A stretch of DNA of 10,734 nt, taken from NCBI GenBank assembly GCA_003533975.1, contig DQCL01000005.1:1-10734 (forward strand). Reading direction: 5' to 3'. The notes beneath the pieces are model-generated. The model was not told the DNA's origin. It saw only the letters and a list, made by a program, of their open reading frames with translations, and did no database searches. Each line of letters begins with the position of its first letter. Within the stretch, counting starts at the first letter, position 1. The translations under genes were made by a program, and so were the position numbers. Source of the stretch: Octadecabacter sp. (GTDB taxonomy: Bacteria; Pseudomonadota; Alphaproteobacteria; Rhodobacterales; Rhodobacteraceae). Below, piece by piece: positions 1-6,145 of the stretch.

Positions 1-10
1 AACCCCGTTT

Positions 11-59
11 CCAGACTTTCGGCAGATTCTGTCAGTATTTCCGCTGTTCAGCAGTCTGG
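11..59. repeat. Long-looped inverted repeat in the non-coding left end
   Basis: Seven-base arms CCAGACT (11-17) and AGTCTGG (53-59) are perfect complements separated by 35 bases. The stretch from 1 to 141 has no convincing gene; the only ATG-started frame there (from 66) runs through the tRNA gene on the opposite strand and looks spurious. The repeat could be part of a structured RNA or of a 3' end of something outside the window. The loop is long for an intrinsic terminator, although TATTTT follows on the plus strand at 62-67. I cannot tell which, if any, of these it is. Confidence 0.25.
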
Positions 60-141
60 GGTATTTTGGTACCTGCAAATGCCCCCGAAAAGACCGGGCA
101 AGTTTGGAAAAAGCGTACTTATATCAATATGTTAGACGTGG

Positions 142-216
142 TGGCTGGGGTGGTAGGATTCGAACCTACGGTGCACGCTACCAAAAAGCGTTGCCTTACC
201 ACTTGGCTACACCCCA
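142..216 (-). tRNA. tRNA-Gln (anticodon UUG), CCA encoded
   Basis: Read on the minus strand, the 75-base gene folds as a full cloverleaf. The acceptor arm TGGGGTG pairs with CACCCCA, the D arm is GCC/GGC, and the anticodon stem ACGCT/AGCGT encloses the loop TTTTGGT. The loop gives anticodon TTG, reading CAA (and by wobble CAG) glutamine codons. The T arm is GTAGG-TTCGAAT-CCTAC, and the 3' end is discriminator G plus genomically encoded CCA. G as discriminator base fits glutamine tRNAs. It lies downstream of mscS on the same strand but has its own promoter-like sequence. Confidence 0.97.
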
Positions 217-228
217 TCAGCGAGGTGG

Positions 229-257
229 GTGATACGCAAATCCCGACAGGGGATCAA
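229..257 (-). promoter_or_regulatory. Probable promoter of tRNA-Gln
   Basis: On the minus strand, TTGATC (252-257) and TATCAC (229-234) are separated by exactly 17 bases and resemble sigma-70-type -35 and -10 boxes. The tRNA begins 12 bases after the -10 box, which predicts a leader of about five bases, usual for a tRNA gene. The assignment rests on box match and spacing only. Confidence 0.5.
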
Positions 258-278
258 CCCTGAAAAACGGCTAAATTA

Positions 279-1604
279 TTATTCCTTCGCGGCGTCATCA
301 CGCAGAAGGTCTTCGCCGTCGGATTCCTCACGCTCGGCGTCGATCATCCGGTCAAGCGCGCCTTCGGCTTCTGCATTCACGATAGCAACGTCAGCACTTT
401 CCTGAATTAGCTGTGGCTTAGTTGAAGCAGTTGCTGAGGGGCCATTCAAGGAAGGCGCAGCAGCGTCAATCTGCAGCGTGTAGGTCGTATTGGGGAGCGC
501 AACGCCAGAGGCTTCTATCGCGCGCTTAACGAGACGCAGGGCCTCTCCGCGGGCCAAGCTCATGGAGGTTTCGATCTGGTCGATCCAGCCGACTACGACA
601 ATTTCGATACCCGCATCGGTTATATTTCCGATCCACGCGTTTGCTGCTGGCTCGCTCAGAACAAAGGGTAAATCTTGGGTCGTCTTAACGGCGAGCTCAC
701 GCGTTGCACCAAGATCCGCGCCGCTGTCGACACCGATGGTGAACATAAAGCGGCGTTCGCGGTTCTGGCTGAAGTTGATAATCCTGCTTTTGAAAACGGT
801 CGCATTGGGTATGCGAATGTGGTTGCCATCAAAGCTCAGCAAAATGGTTGCGCGGCTGGTGAGGCGGATCACCTTGCCTTGGTCACCGTTGATTTCGACC
901 ACATCGTTTGGCCGGAAAGGTTGCCGGATGGACAGCATCACTGAGGCGATGAAATTCTCGACGGTATCGCGCACCGCAAAACCAATGGCCAAACCGATAA
1001 GACCAGCAGCGCCGAGGATCGTCGACAGCAGGGCCGTCGCGTTCATGATGTCGAGCGCGATAACGATGCCGGCGATGACGAAAGCAATCCGAATTATGGT
1101 GCGGAACAGGTCTGCAATAAACGCGTTCGGCGCGAGGCGGTTCCACGGGTTTTTCCAGCGGGCGACCCCCATGCCGATCCAAATAATGATGAGGAAAACC
1201 GTAAGCGCAATGAGAGCGAGCGGAAGCTGGATAAGCAATTGCTCAATCCGATTCATAAAACGATCTATTGCCGGATCAAGACGACGAACGATGTCGGTGG
1301 TTTCGGACACATCGTTCTTAATGGCGACCACGCCTTCAACGCGGGTTACCAAGGCATCGAGGTCATGGGCTTCGTTGAGGGAATTGGCGGTGCCACGCAG
1401 GGTTACTACCCCATCAGACACAGTAACGGTGACATCTTCGTAGTTGCCCAGCTCACCAAGGATTTCGCGAATGCGGACGGCGATGTTCGCGTCCATCTCT
1501 CCGCTTTGTTCGGTGGTGATTGTGCCTGAAGGGGTTTCTTGTGCGGCAATCGGAAGGGCCGGCAGAAGAAGGGCAAGGAATGTGAGAATACGAAGGAAAT
1601 GCAT
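279..1604 (-). CDS. BON-domain MscS-family mechanosensitive channel
   Basis: This 441-residue protein is a predicted inner-membrane small-conductance mechanosensitive channel, a family that opens under membrane tension to release solutes during osmotic downshock. Residues 1-21 look like a cleavable signal peptide ending near LPIAAQ. Residues 40-103 look like a periplasmic BON domain (VTVTVSDGVVTLRG...VEGVVAIKNDV). Hydrophobic segments lie at about 125-147 and 166-187. The pore-lining helix and family signature occupy about 190-232, with GLIGLAIGFAVRDTVENF and then QPFRPND. The MscS beta domain and alpha/beta C-terminal domain run to about 380. A 60-residue acidic tail rich in A, E and D ends the protein and has no recognised domain. 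The ATG lacks a strong Shine-Dalgarno sequence, and a perfect palindrome ends four bases before it. It follows kdsA by 70 bases on the same strand, with no obvious functional link. The family call is firm; the physiological role is inferred. Confidence 0.92.
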   Translation of the reverse strand: MHFLRILTFLALLLPALPIAAQETPSGTITTEQSGEMDANIAVRIREILGELGNYEDVTVTVSDGVVTLRGTANSLNEAHDLDALVTRVEGVVAIKNDVSETTDIVRRLDPAIDRFMNRIEQLLIQLPLALIALTVFLIIIWIGMGVARWKNPWNRLAPNAFIADLFRTIIRIAFVIAGIVIALDIMNATALLSTILGAAGLIGLAIGFAVRDTVENFIASVMLSIRQPFRPNDVVEINGDQGKVIRLTSRATILLSFDGNHIRIPNATVFKSRIINFSQNRERRFMFTIGVDSGADLGATRELAVKTTQDLPFVLSEPAANAWIGNITDAGIEIVVVGWIDQIETSMSLARGEALRLVKRAIEASGVALPNTTYTLQIDAAAPSLNGPSATASTKPQLIQESADVAIVNAEAEGALDRMIDAEREESDGEDLLRDDAAKE

Positions 1605-1608
1605 AATG

Positions 1609-1637
1609 GGTCGCCGTTATAAAATTATACGGCGACC
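1609..1637 (-). promoter_or_regulatory. Perfect palindrome with internal TATAAT just before mscS
   Basis: Arms GGTCGCCGT (1609-1617) and ACGGCGACC (1629-1637) are exact complements. Inside them ATA (1619-1621) and TAT (1626-1628) can extend the stem around an AAAT loop, leaving one bulged base. The element sits between the kdsA stop and the mscS ATG and ends four bases before that ATG. On the minus strand its centre contains TATAAT (1624-1629), usable as a -10 box, though I see no good -35 box. It could be an operator over an mscS promoter, an mRNA hairpin hiding the ribosome site (GGCGA lies in the arm), or a terminator after kdsA. No U-run follows on the minus strand, so a classical intrinsic terminator is the least likely. 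Confidence 0.5.
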
Positions 1638-1674
1638 TTATGCGCATCGAATCCGACTGACCAGAGCAGCCGCG

Positions 1675-2508
1675 TTATAGTCGAATAGGGTCTGCCTTTG
1701 CGACGGCATCAATCGCCATCAAAGTCTTCATTACGCCGTCCATATCAGATAGTGCGATCATGTTTGGACCGTCGGACGGGGCGTGATCTGGGTCTTCGTG
1801 TGTTTCAAGGAACACTGCGCCAATACCTTGCGCGACGGCAGCGCGGGCCAGTACGGGCGCAAATTCACGTTGTCCGCCGCTTGACCCACCAAGGCCACCG
1901 GGTTGGGCAACAGCGTGGGTCGCGTCCATTACAACTGGATAGCCTGTTTTCGTCATTTCCGGCAGAGAGCGCATATCTGCGACAAGAGCGTTGTAACCAA
2001 AGGACACACCGCGTTCGGTCAGCATGATGCGCTCGTTACCAGTGGATTCAATTTTGGCGACGACATTGGCCATGTCCCAAGGGGCAAGGAATTGCCCCTT
2101 CTTAACGTTCACAACAGCGCCCGTTTCACCCGCAGCAAGCAGCAGGTCGGTCTGGCGGCACAGAAACGCTGGAATTTGTAGGATGTCGACCACTTCGGCG
2201 ACAGGCGTACATTGCTCAGCAGTGTGGACGTCCGTCAGGACGGGGCAGCCAAATTCAGCCTTGATGGCAGCATGGATCGCCAAACCTTCATCCAGACCAA
2301 GGCCACGCTTGCCGGAAAGCGATGTGCGATTGGCTTTATCGTAGCTGCCTTTGAACACGAACTGTGCACCGTAAGCGTCGCAAACACGTGCCATTTCTGT
2401 TGCGATCATACGGGCATGATCGAGGCTTTCGAGCTGGCAAGGGCCGGCGATAACCGTCAGCGGGCGGTCGTTGGAGGCCGTAATCGACCCGATCTTTACA
2501 TCTTTCAT
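1675..2508 (-). CDS. kdsA: 3-deoxy-8-phosphooctulonate synthase (Kdo-8-phosphate synthase), metal-dependent type
   Basis: KdsA condenses phosphoenolpyruvate with D-arabinose 5-phosphate to give Kdo 8-phosphate in the cytoplasm, the committed step to Kdo for lipid A-core and, in some bacteria, for the capsule lipid linker. The 277-residue length and the whole TIM-barrel sequence match the family. Visible landmarks are FKGSYDKANR (52-61), PAFLCRQTDL (113-122), NVKKGQF (134-140) and the C-terminal THEDPDHAPSDGP. Cys24 in IAGPCQLES, with His198, Glu235 and Asp246, matches the four metal ligands of class II KdsA (Aquifex aeolicus type); the E. coli enzyme has Asn in place of this Cys. The first in-frame start is ATG 2508; the frame is open upstream but offers no better start. 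The gene follows the SGNH-like gene by 44 bases, with an 11-codon ORF in the gap that overlaps this start. Its position next to capsule genes suggests supply of Kdo for both uses, which is inference. Confidence 0.97.
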   Translation of the reverse strand: MKDVKIGSITASNDRPLTVIAGPCQLESLDHARMIATEMARVCDAYGAQFVFKGSYDKANRTSLSGKRGLGLDEGLAIHAAIKAEFGCPVLTDVHTAEQCTPVAEVVDILQIPAFLCRQTDLLLAAGETGAVVNVKKGQFLAPWDMANVVAKIESTGNERIMLTERGVSFGYNALVADMRSLPEMTKTGYPVVMDATHAVAQPGGLGGSSGGQREFAPVLARAAVAQGIGAVFLETHEDPDHAPSDGPNMIALSDMDGVMKTLMAIDAVAKADPIRL

Positions 2509-2540
2509 CGTGTAGCCATCCGTATTTGTTGTTTGGTCAT
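2505..2540 (-). CDS. Putative 11-residue leader peptide overlapping the kdsA start
   Basis: An ATG at 2540 is preceded by AAGGA (2549-2553, minus strand) at eight bases, the best ribosome-binding sequence in this gap. It opens an 11-codon frame, MTKQQIRMATR, whose TGA stop shares two bases with the kdsA ATG (ATGA). kdsA itself has no comparably placed site. This is the arrangement expected for translational coupling, where ribosomes finishing the small ORF restart on kdsA. I do not recognise the peptide, and its short length means chance cannot be excluded. Only the layout is seen; translation is inferred. Confidence 0.4.
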   Translation of the reverse strand: MTKQQIRMATR

Positions 2541-2552
2541 GGTGACGGTCCT

Positions 2553-3338
2553 TTACTTGGCCGCCGCGCAGTCAATTTGCTTAAAGTATTTTTTGAGCAT
2601 GACTATCCCGAATTCGGCATTCATGTGGATATGCTCTTCGCTTGTTTCCATCTTATTTGCGTCCATGCGGAACGATCCTTCTGAATAAGACTTCTTGGTC
2701 AGGCCGTTTTCCGCAATCGTTTCCTCAGGCTGTATAAGTAAGCCGATGTTATGCTTTTCGGCCCAAGCGCGGTGTTTATCGATGTACATCTCGCGCAGCC
2801 AAAGCATCTCAGCGGGGCGTTTTGCCAACACACGCCAGCGCGCGATCCTTGTCGGGCGTTCGTGATTTACGCAGCGCTCATCAGGGTAGGGGGCGGGGCA
2901 ACTGGTGACTTTGGGGGAAGTCCAATTGCACCAGTCCGGGCTGATAAGTTGCTTCTTGGCAGCGAAATCCACCAAGGCTTCGAAAGTGGACTGAGACATA
3001 TGATGTTCACGCCCATCTTTGGGCCAGCCGTCGACAACCGTGTTTTCGAGAACAACCGACAGAAGGCTTTCTTTTTTTGGCTCAGCGACGCGCAAAACAT
3101 GGTTAAACTCTGCCAAGTTGATGCTGCGTTCAGAATGGTTGCCGAAAATAATCTCGTGCTTCGAGGGCTCTGGGTTTAAAAATCCGAAGACTTTGCCTTT
3201 CAACACACGATCATGTGCCGCTTTGCCGACTGAGGCAAAGAACACGATGTCTAGGTGTGGGTAGTCTTTTTCAATGAGGTCCCATCCCATTTTCAGGGCG
3301 GCGACGTGGCTATTTCCGACAATGGCGATCCTGGTCAT
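2553..3338 (-). CDS. SGNH-hydrolase-like protein of unknown substrate
   Basis: The 261-residue product resembles SGNH/GDSL-fold hydrolases, which cleave or transfer acyl groups using a Ser-His pair. The N-terminal beta strand and turn RIAIVGNSHVAAL (3-15) look like block I with Ser10 as the nucleophile. The C-terminal EEHIHMNAEFG (234-244) looks like block V with its catalytic His. Blocks II and III are not obvious to me, so the detailed activity is uncertain. The middle holds a cluster of four cysteines (137, 147, 156 and the distant 257) of unknown meaning. There is no signal peptide or membrane segment, so it is predicted to be cytoplasmic. The ATG overlaps the stop of the GSCFA gene by four bases, with GGAGG ten bases upstream, so the two are translationally coupled. 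By context it may modify capsule or other surface polysaccharide; this is inference. Confidence 0.65.
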   Translation of the reverse strand: MTRIAIVGNSHVAALKMGWDLIEKDYPHLDIVFFASVGKAAHDRVLKGKVFGFLNPEPSKHEIIFGNHSERSINLAEFNHVLRVAEPKKESLLSVVLENTVVDGWPKDGREHHMSQSTFEALVDFAAKKQLISPDWCNWTSPKVTSCPAPYPDERCVNHERPTRIARWRVLAKRPAEMLWLREMYIDKHRAWAEKHNIGLLIQPEETIAENGLTKKSYSEGSFRMDANKMETSEEHIHMNAEFGIVMLKKYFKQIDCAAAK

Positions 3339-4396
3339 TTGGCGAAGGCCTCCAACAAGCTTTCTTCACAAACGGTCAAATCTTCATCGTCAAATTCTTC
3401 GCGTTCAGGGGCCGCCTGCGCCTTGGACGCTGCACCTTTAGGGGTGATCCCGTGAGCGGTCATGAAGAGGTTCATGGCTGTTTCCACGCCCTTGGCGCTA
3501 ACAGATCTCATGTTGGGTTCGTAGTAAGCGCCACGTGCGTTTTGGGATGTAATGATTTCGTATGACGGGAAATAGTCGACGTTGTTGAAGCGTTCATACG
3601 CTAGGCCGCAAACGGCCCTAAGGACTGACTTGGAATAGCTGCTGGCGACTTCGACATGTTGCCCGCTTGCTGTTGCAGTCAGCGGAACAGGGGAAACCGT
3701 GATCAGGAACTTCACTCCGGGCGCCCACTCCATGATTTTGCGGCGGATCGCCTGAAAATCTTTGAAGACTGAGATCATGTTGAAATTCACGAACTCATAG
3801 CGCTCAGGGTCGAACGTGCCCGCAATTGTTCCTGGTGCAGTTGGGAAAACCGTTCCGCTTTCCTTGCATTGCCATGCTTCGGTTAGGCCGAATGTAAACA
3901 CAACAGTTGAGGCGTTGGTGAACAGGTCTTTGACGACGCGAAGATGGGCCTCGCGGTGGGCGAGGACTGTTTCTTCGTCCGGCAAACCATCGGGCTCAAC
4001 GCCTGGGCGCTGTGCGTCAACAAATCGCTCACCCATCTTCCAGACCCGATCTGACGGGATATGCGTTCCATCCGCTTCGTCCAAAAGCTGGCGGAACTGA
4101 CGCGCGGTATAGACGTTGGCGTAGCGTGCGGAAAACAGGCGGTAGCCGTACTTTGCCGCCAGTTCATCGGGAAAATCTTTGTGCAGCGGTTCACCGTCCA
4201 TGACGTTAAAGCCGGCCAGCCGTAAATTGCGGCCGATGTGCTGCGCGAAACAGCTACCAATCGTCACAATCGGTTTGCGTTTTCGCATTGGAAATTTCGG
4301 ATGGTACAAATCGCCCGGTTCAAGTGGGGAACGCTGTGAAACGCCCGTGCGCCAATAGGCGCGCGGGTCAAGGTCTTGGTAGGGCGAATTGGACAT
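3335..4396 (-). CDS. GSCFA-domain protein (SGNH clan), possible polysaccharide acyl-modifying enzyme
   Basis: The 353-residue protein carries the motif naming the GSCFA family at TIGSCFAQHI (45-54), with Ser48 in the nucleophile position. Other family blocks are FTFGLTEAW (167-175), ITVSPVPL (232-239) and NNVDYFPSYEII (271-282). GSCFA proteins belong to the SGNH hydrolase clan; biochemical roles are largely unassigned. The usual C-terminal His following the SYE block is not evident: the corresponding stretch reads YYEPNMRSVSAKGVE. There is no signal peptide or membrane segment. A low-complexity acidic tail (about 320-353) ends the protein. The gene starts 78 bases after kpsE, with AAGG eight bases before its ATG, and overlaps the following SGNH-like gene by four bases (ATGA). 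Two SGNH-clan genes coupled this tightly, between capsule export genes and kdsA, suggest a shared job on exported polysaccharide. The domain call is firm and the function unknown. Confidence 0.85.
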   Translation of the reverse strand: MSNSPYQDLDPRAYWRTGVSQRSPLEPGDLYHPKFPMRKRKPIVTIGSCFAQHIGRNLRLAGFNVMDGEPLHKDFPDELAAKYGYRLFSARYANVYTARQFRQLLDEADGTHIPSDRVWKMGERFVDAQRPGVEPDGLPDEETVLAHREAHLRVVKDLFTNASTVVFTFGLTEAWQCKESGTVFPTAPGTIAGTFDPERYEFVNFNMISVFKDFQAIRRKIMEWAPGVKFLITVSPVPLTATASGQHVEVASSYSKSVLRAVCGLAYERFNNVDYFPSYEIITSQNARGAYYEPNMRSVSAKGVETAMNLFMTAHGITPKGAASKAQAAPEREEFDDEDLTVCEESLLEAFAK

Positions 4397-4434
4397 TTGT
4401 GCCGCCTTTATTGTTCGTTGCTCGATGCTCTTTT

Positions 4435-4454
4435 CAGGGCCAACTCAGGCCCTG
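4435..4454. repeat. Strong 7-bp stem-loop between kpsE and the GSCFA gene
   Basis: CAGGGCC (4435-4441) and GGCCCTG (4448-4454) are perfect complements around a six-base loop. The stem starts 20 bases past the kpsE stop codon and lies in the 78-base gap before the GSCFA gene. On the minus strand it is followed by AAAAGAGC rather than a U-run, so it is not a classical intrinsic terminator for the operon. It may stabilise the upstream mRNA or reduce read-through. Confidence 0.5.
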
Positions 4455-4474
4455 CGGCATTTTGTGATCGCTCT

Positions 4475-6145
4475 TTACGAGCTTACCTGTTCGCGCAGAA
4501 TTGAGGCTGTCAGCGAGATCATCAAATAGATGCCTGAGAAAATCAGGAAGGCCAACAGCGTGTTTTCGAATGCCCTTGGGTAAGTCGGTTCGTCTGGCGC
4601 GATGGGGGACACCGATACCGACAAATAGCGCACCTGACGGTTGGCTTCGATACGGGCGGAATCCAAAGCAGCCTGCGCTGATTGCACATTCGCGACTTCG
4701 AATTGGTAGTTTTCTTCTGCTTGACGAAGCCGCCCATCAATCGCAATGAGGGACCCGTCAGCGGACATCTGGCCTCGCAACAATGCAATTTGGGTTTCAA
4801 GGTTGGAAATATTGAGTTCCGTTCCGTTGACCTGAGCCTGATTTGGCCTCCTAACCGCATTCAAGCTGGCAAGATTGAGACGCTCATCGTCTAACTGGAT
4901 TTCCAAGTTTATAATGCGCTGTTGCAGTGCGGCTAATTCAACACCGATTGTGCCTTGTTCAGCCTCTTGCTGGATCTCAATTTGTATTGCTTGAGCGGCT
5001 TGCCGGCGTTCGCGTGCTTCTTCCAGATTTGTCTGAGCGCCTGACATCTGGTCCGAGCGCACGCGCTGTGTCAACTGGTCAACTTGCTCTTCGGCATAGC
5101 CGATAAGCGCGTCGGAAAATTCCTGGCTTTTGATAGGGTCAGCAGCGATGACTTCCATTTTAAGAATGCCTTCGGCTGGGTCGAGGCCAATTTGAACATG
5201 GTCTTGGAACACGCTGTACGCCGCTTCGCGTGTTGCGCCTGCGTCCAAACGCTGGATGGCATCGATATTCGGATCAGAGAAATGATCCGTAAATCCGTGA
5301 TCGTCATCCAGTCGCAAGAAAGCTTCGCGCGACGTCATGTAAGACTGCACTGAGGTGCTGTCTGTTTGCGTGGCAAGGCCGGTGCCTTGGAACAAGCTAC
5401 CCAAACCGCCACCGCCTTGGCTCTCGGCCTGTTGGATGATGAACTCTGACTTGGTCCCGTACATCGGCGTCGCGATCGTATAGAAGTAAAAGCTTGCAGC
5501 GATCGTTGGCAAGAGAACGAACATCGACAGACGGCCTAACAAAGACGCGATATTGCGGCGGCGGCGTTTTGCGATGTCGCGCTGAATGCGGCTGATTTCA
5601 CTTGCGCGACGTTCAGCAGGGTTTTCACCTGGGCCTAGCTGCGTTGACGGCAGGCTTTGTTTACGCTGCACGGTTTGGGGCAATTGCACCCGTGCTTGGT
5701 TTGCAGGCACCTTGGCCGTGGCGACCCGCATCTGGCCCGCTGCTGCATTGGTTTGTTCATCGTTAGGTGTGACGAGCTCAAGCACGTTTGCACGCTGGAA
5801 CGGGTCAATCCCCTGCTGGCGAAGCTGCCGTACGGCATCGAAATCGGAGGTCACCGCAAGGCCGTTCTTTTGGGCAACGCGGCGGGCCATGCGCAATTGG
5901 CGCCCCGTCAGCCCTTCTTGGCGGATCGCGTCGATATCTGTTTCAGCTGAAACGGTGTTGGGGCTGTCCACAGCGCCTGACACTGTGTCAGGCCTCGCTT
6001 TGGCCGCACTTTGAGAATGGCCCTGCGCCGAGGGTGAATTCGGGGCGGCCGTTTCGGGCATCGGACTGGACGGGGCAGCGGTGGCGTTAGCCGTGCTGGA
6101 ACTGCGTCGTATCCGGAATTTCTGTGCCTTGGGCTTCGTAGTCAT
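4475..6145 (-). CDS. kpsE: Capsule polysaccharide export inner-membrane protein, KpsE/CtrB-type (PCP family)
   Basis: This 556-residue protein is of the polysaccharide co-polymerase/export type that spans the periplasm and links the ABC transporter to the outer-membrane channel. Residues 1-200 are cytoplasmic. They begin with a basic patch (KAQKFRIRR), continue through an A/S/P/T-rich segment, and include a conserved-looking helical part (about 69-126). The first membrane segment is at about 199-222, followed by a Wzz-like periplasmic part. A long coiled coil rich in Q, E and A follows (about 351-505). The proline motif SPIAPDEPTYPRAFEN (about 513-528) then leads into the second membrane segment (about 527-547) and a short cytoplasmic tail. 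I chose ATG 6145, which gives the basic N-terminus, preceded by GGAAGAAG. It overlaps the ATPase gene by 59 bases. A TTG at 6175 and an ATG at 6061 are in frame, but each is less well supported. KpsM-like permease features are absent. Confidence 0.88.
   Translation of the reverse strand: MTTKPKAQKFRIRRSSSTANATAAPSSPMPETAAPNSPSAQGHSQSAAKARPDTVSGAVDSPNTVSAETDIDAIRQEGLTGRQLRMARRVAQKNGLAVTSDFDAVRQLRQQGIDPFQRANVLELVTPNDEQTNAAAGQMRVATAKVPANQARVQLPQTVQRKQSLPSTQLGPGENPAERRASEISRIQRDIAKRRRRNIASLLGRLSMFVLLPTIAASFYFYTIATPMYGTKSEFIIQQAESQGGGGLGSLFQGTGLATQTDSTSVQSYMTSREAFLRLDDDHGFTDHFSDPNIDAIQRLDAGATREAAYSVFQDHVQIGLDPAEGILKMEVIAADPIKSQEFSDALIGYAEEQVDQLTQRVRSDQMSGAQTNLEEARERRQAAQAIQIEIQQEAEQGTIGVELAALQQRIINLEIQLDDERLNLASLNAVRRPNQAQVNGTELNISNLETQIALLRGQMSADGSLIAIDGRLRQAEENYQFEVANVQSAQAALDSARIEANRQVRYLSVSVSPIAPDEPTYPRAFENTLLAFLIFSGIYLMISLTASILREQVSS

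Noticed and set aside
75..96. Possible intrinsic terminator for the tRNA gene around GCCCGGTCTTTTCGGGGGC on the minus strand
   Set aside because: The stem is only about four pairs and no real U-run follows, so it is not supportable as a terminator.
883..1182. 99-codon minus-strand frame inside mscS
   Set aside because: It is an alternative frame within the mscS coding sequence without independent start signals or domains.
490..1443. 317-codon open frame on the plus strand
   Set aside because: It is fully antisense to the BON-MscS gene, whose conserved pore motif is clear; the translated product is arginine/serine-rich with no recognisable domain, as expected of a shadow frame.
2212..2688. 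158-codon plus-strand frame across the kdsA/SGNH junction
   Set aside because: It lies opposite two well-supported minus-strand genes, and shows no domain and no good ribosome site.
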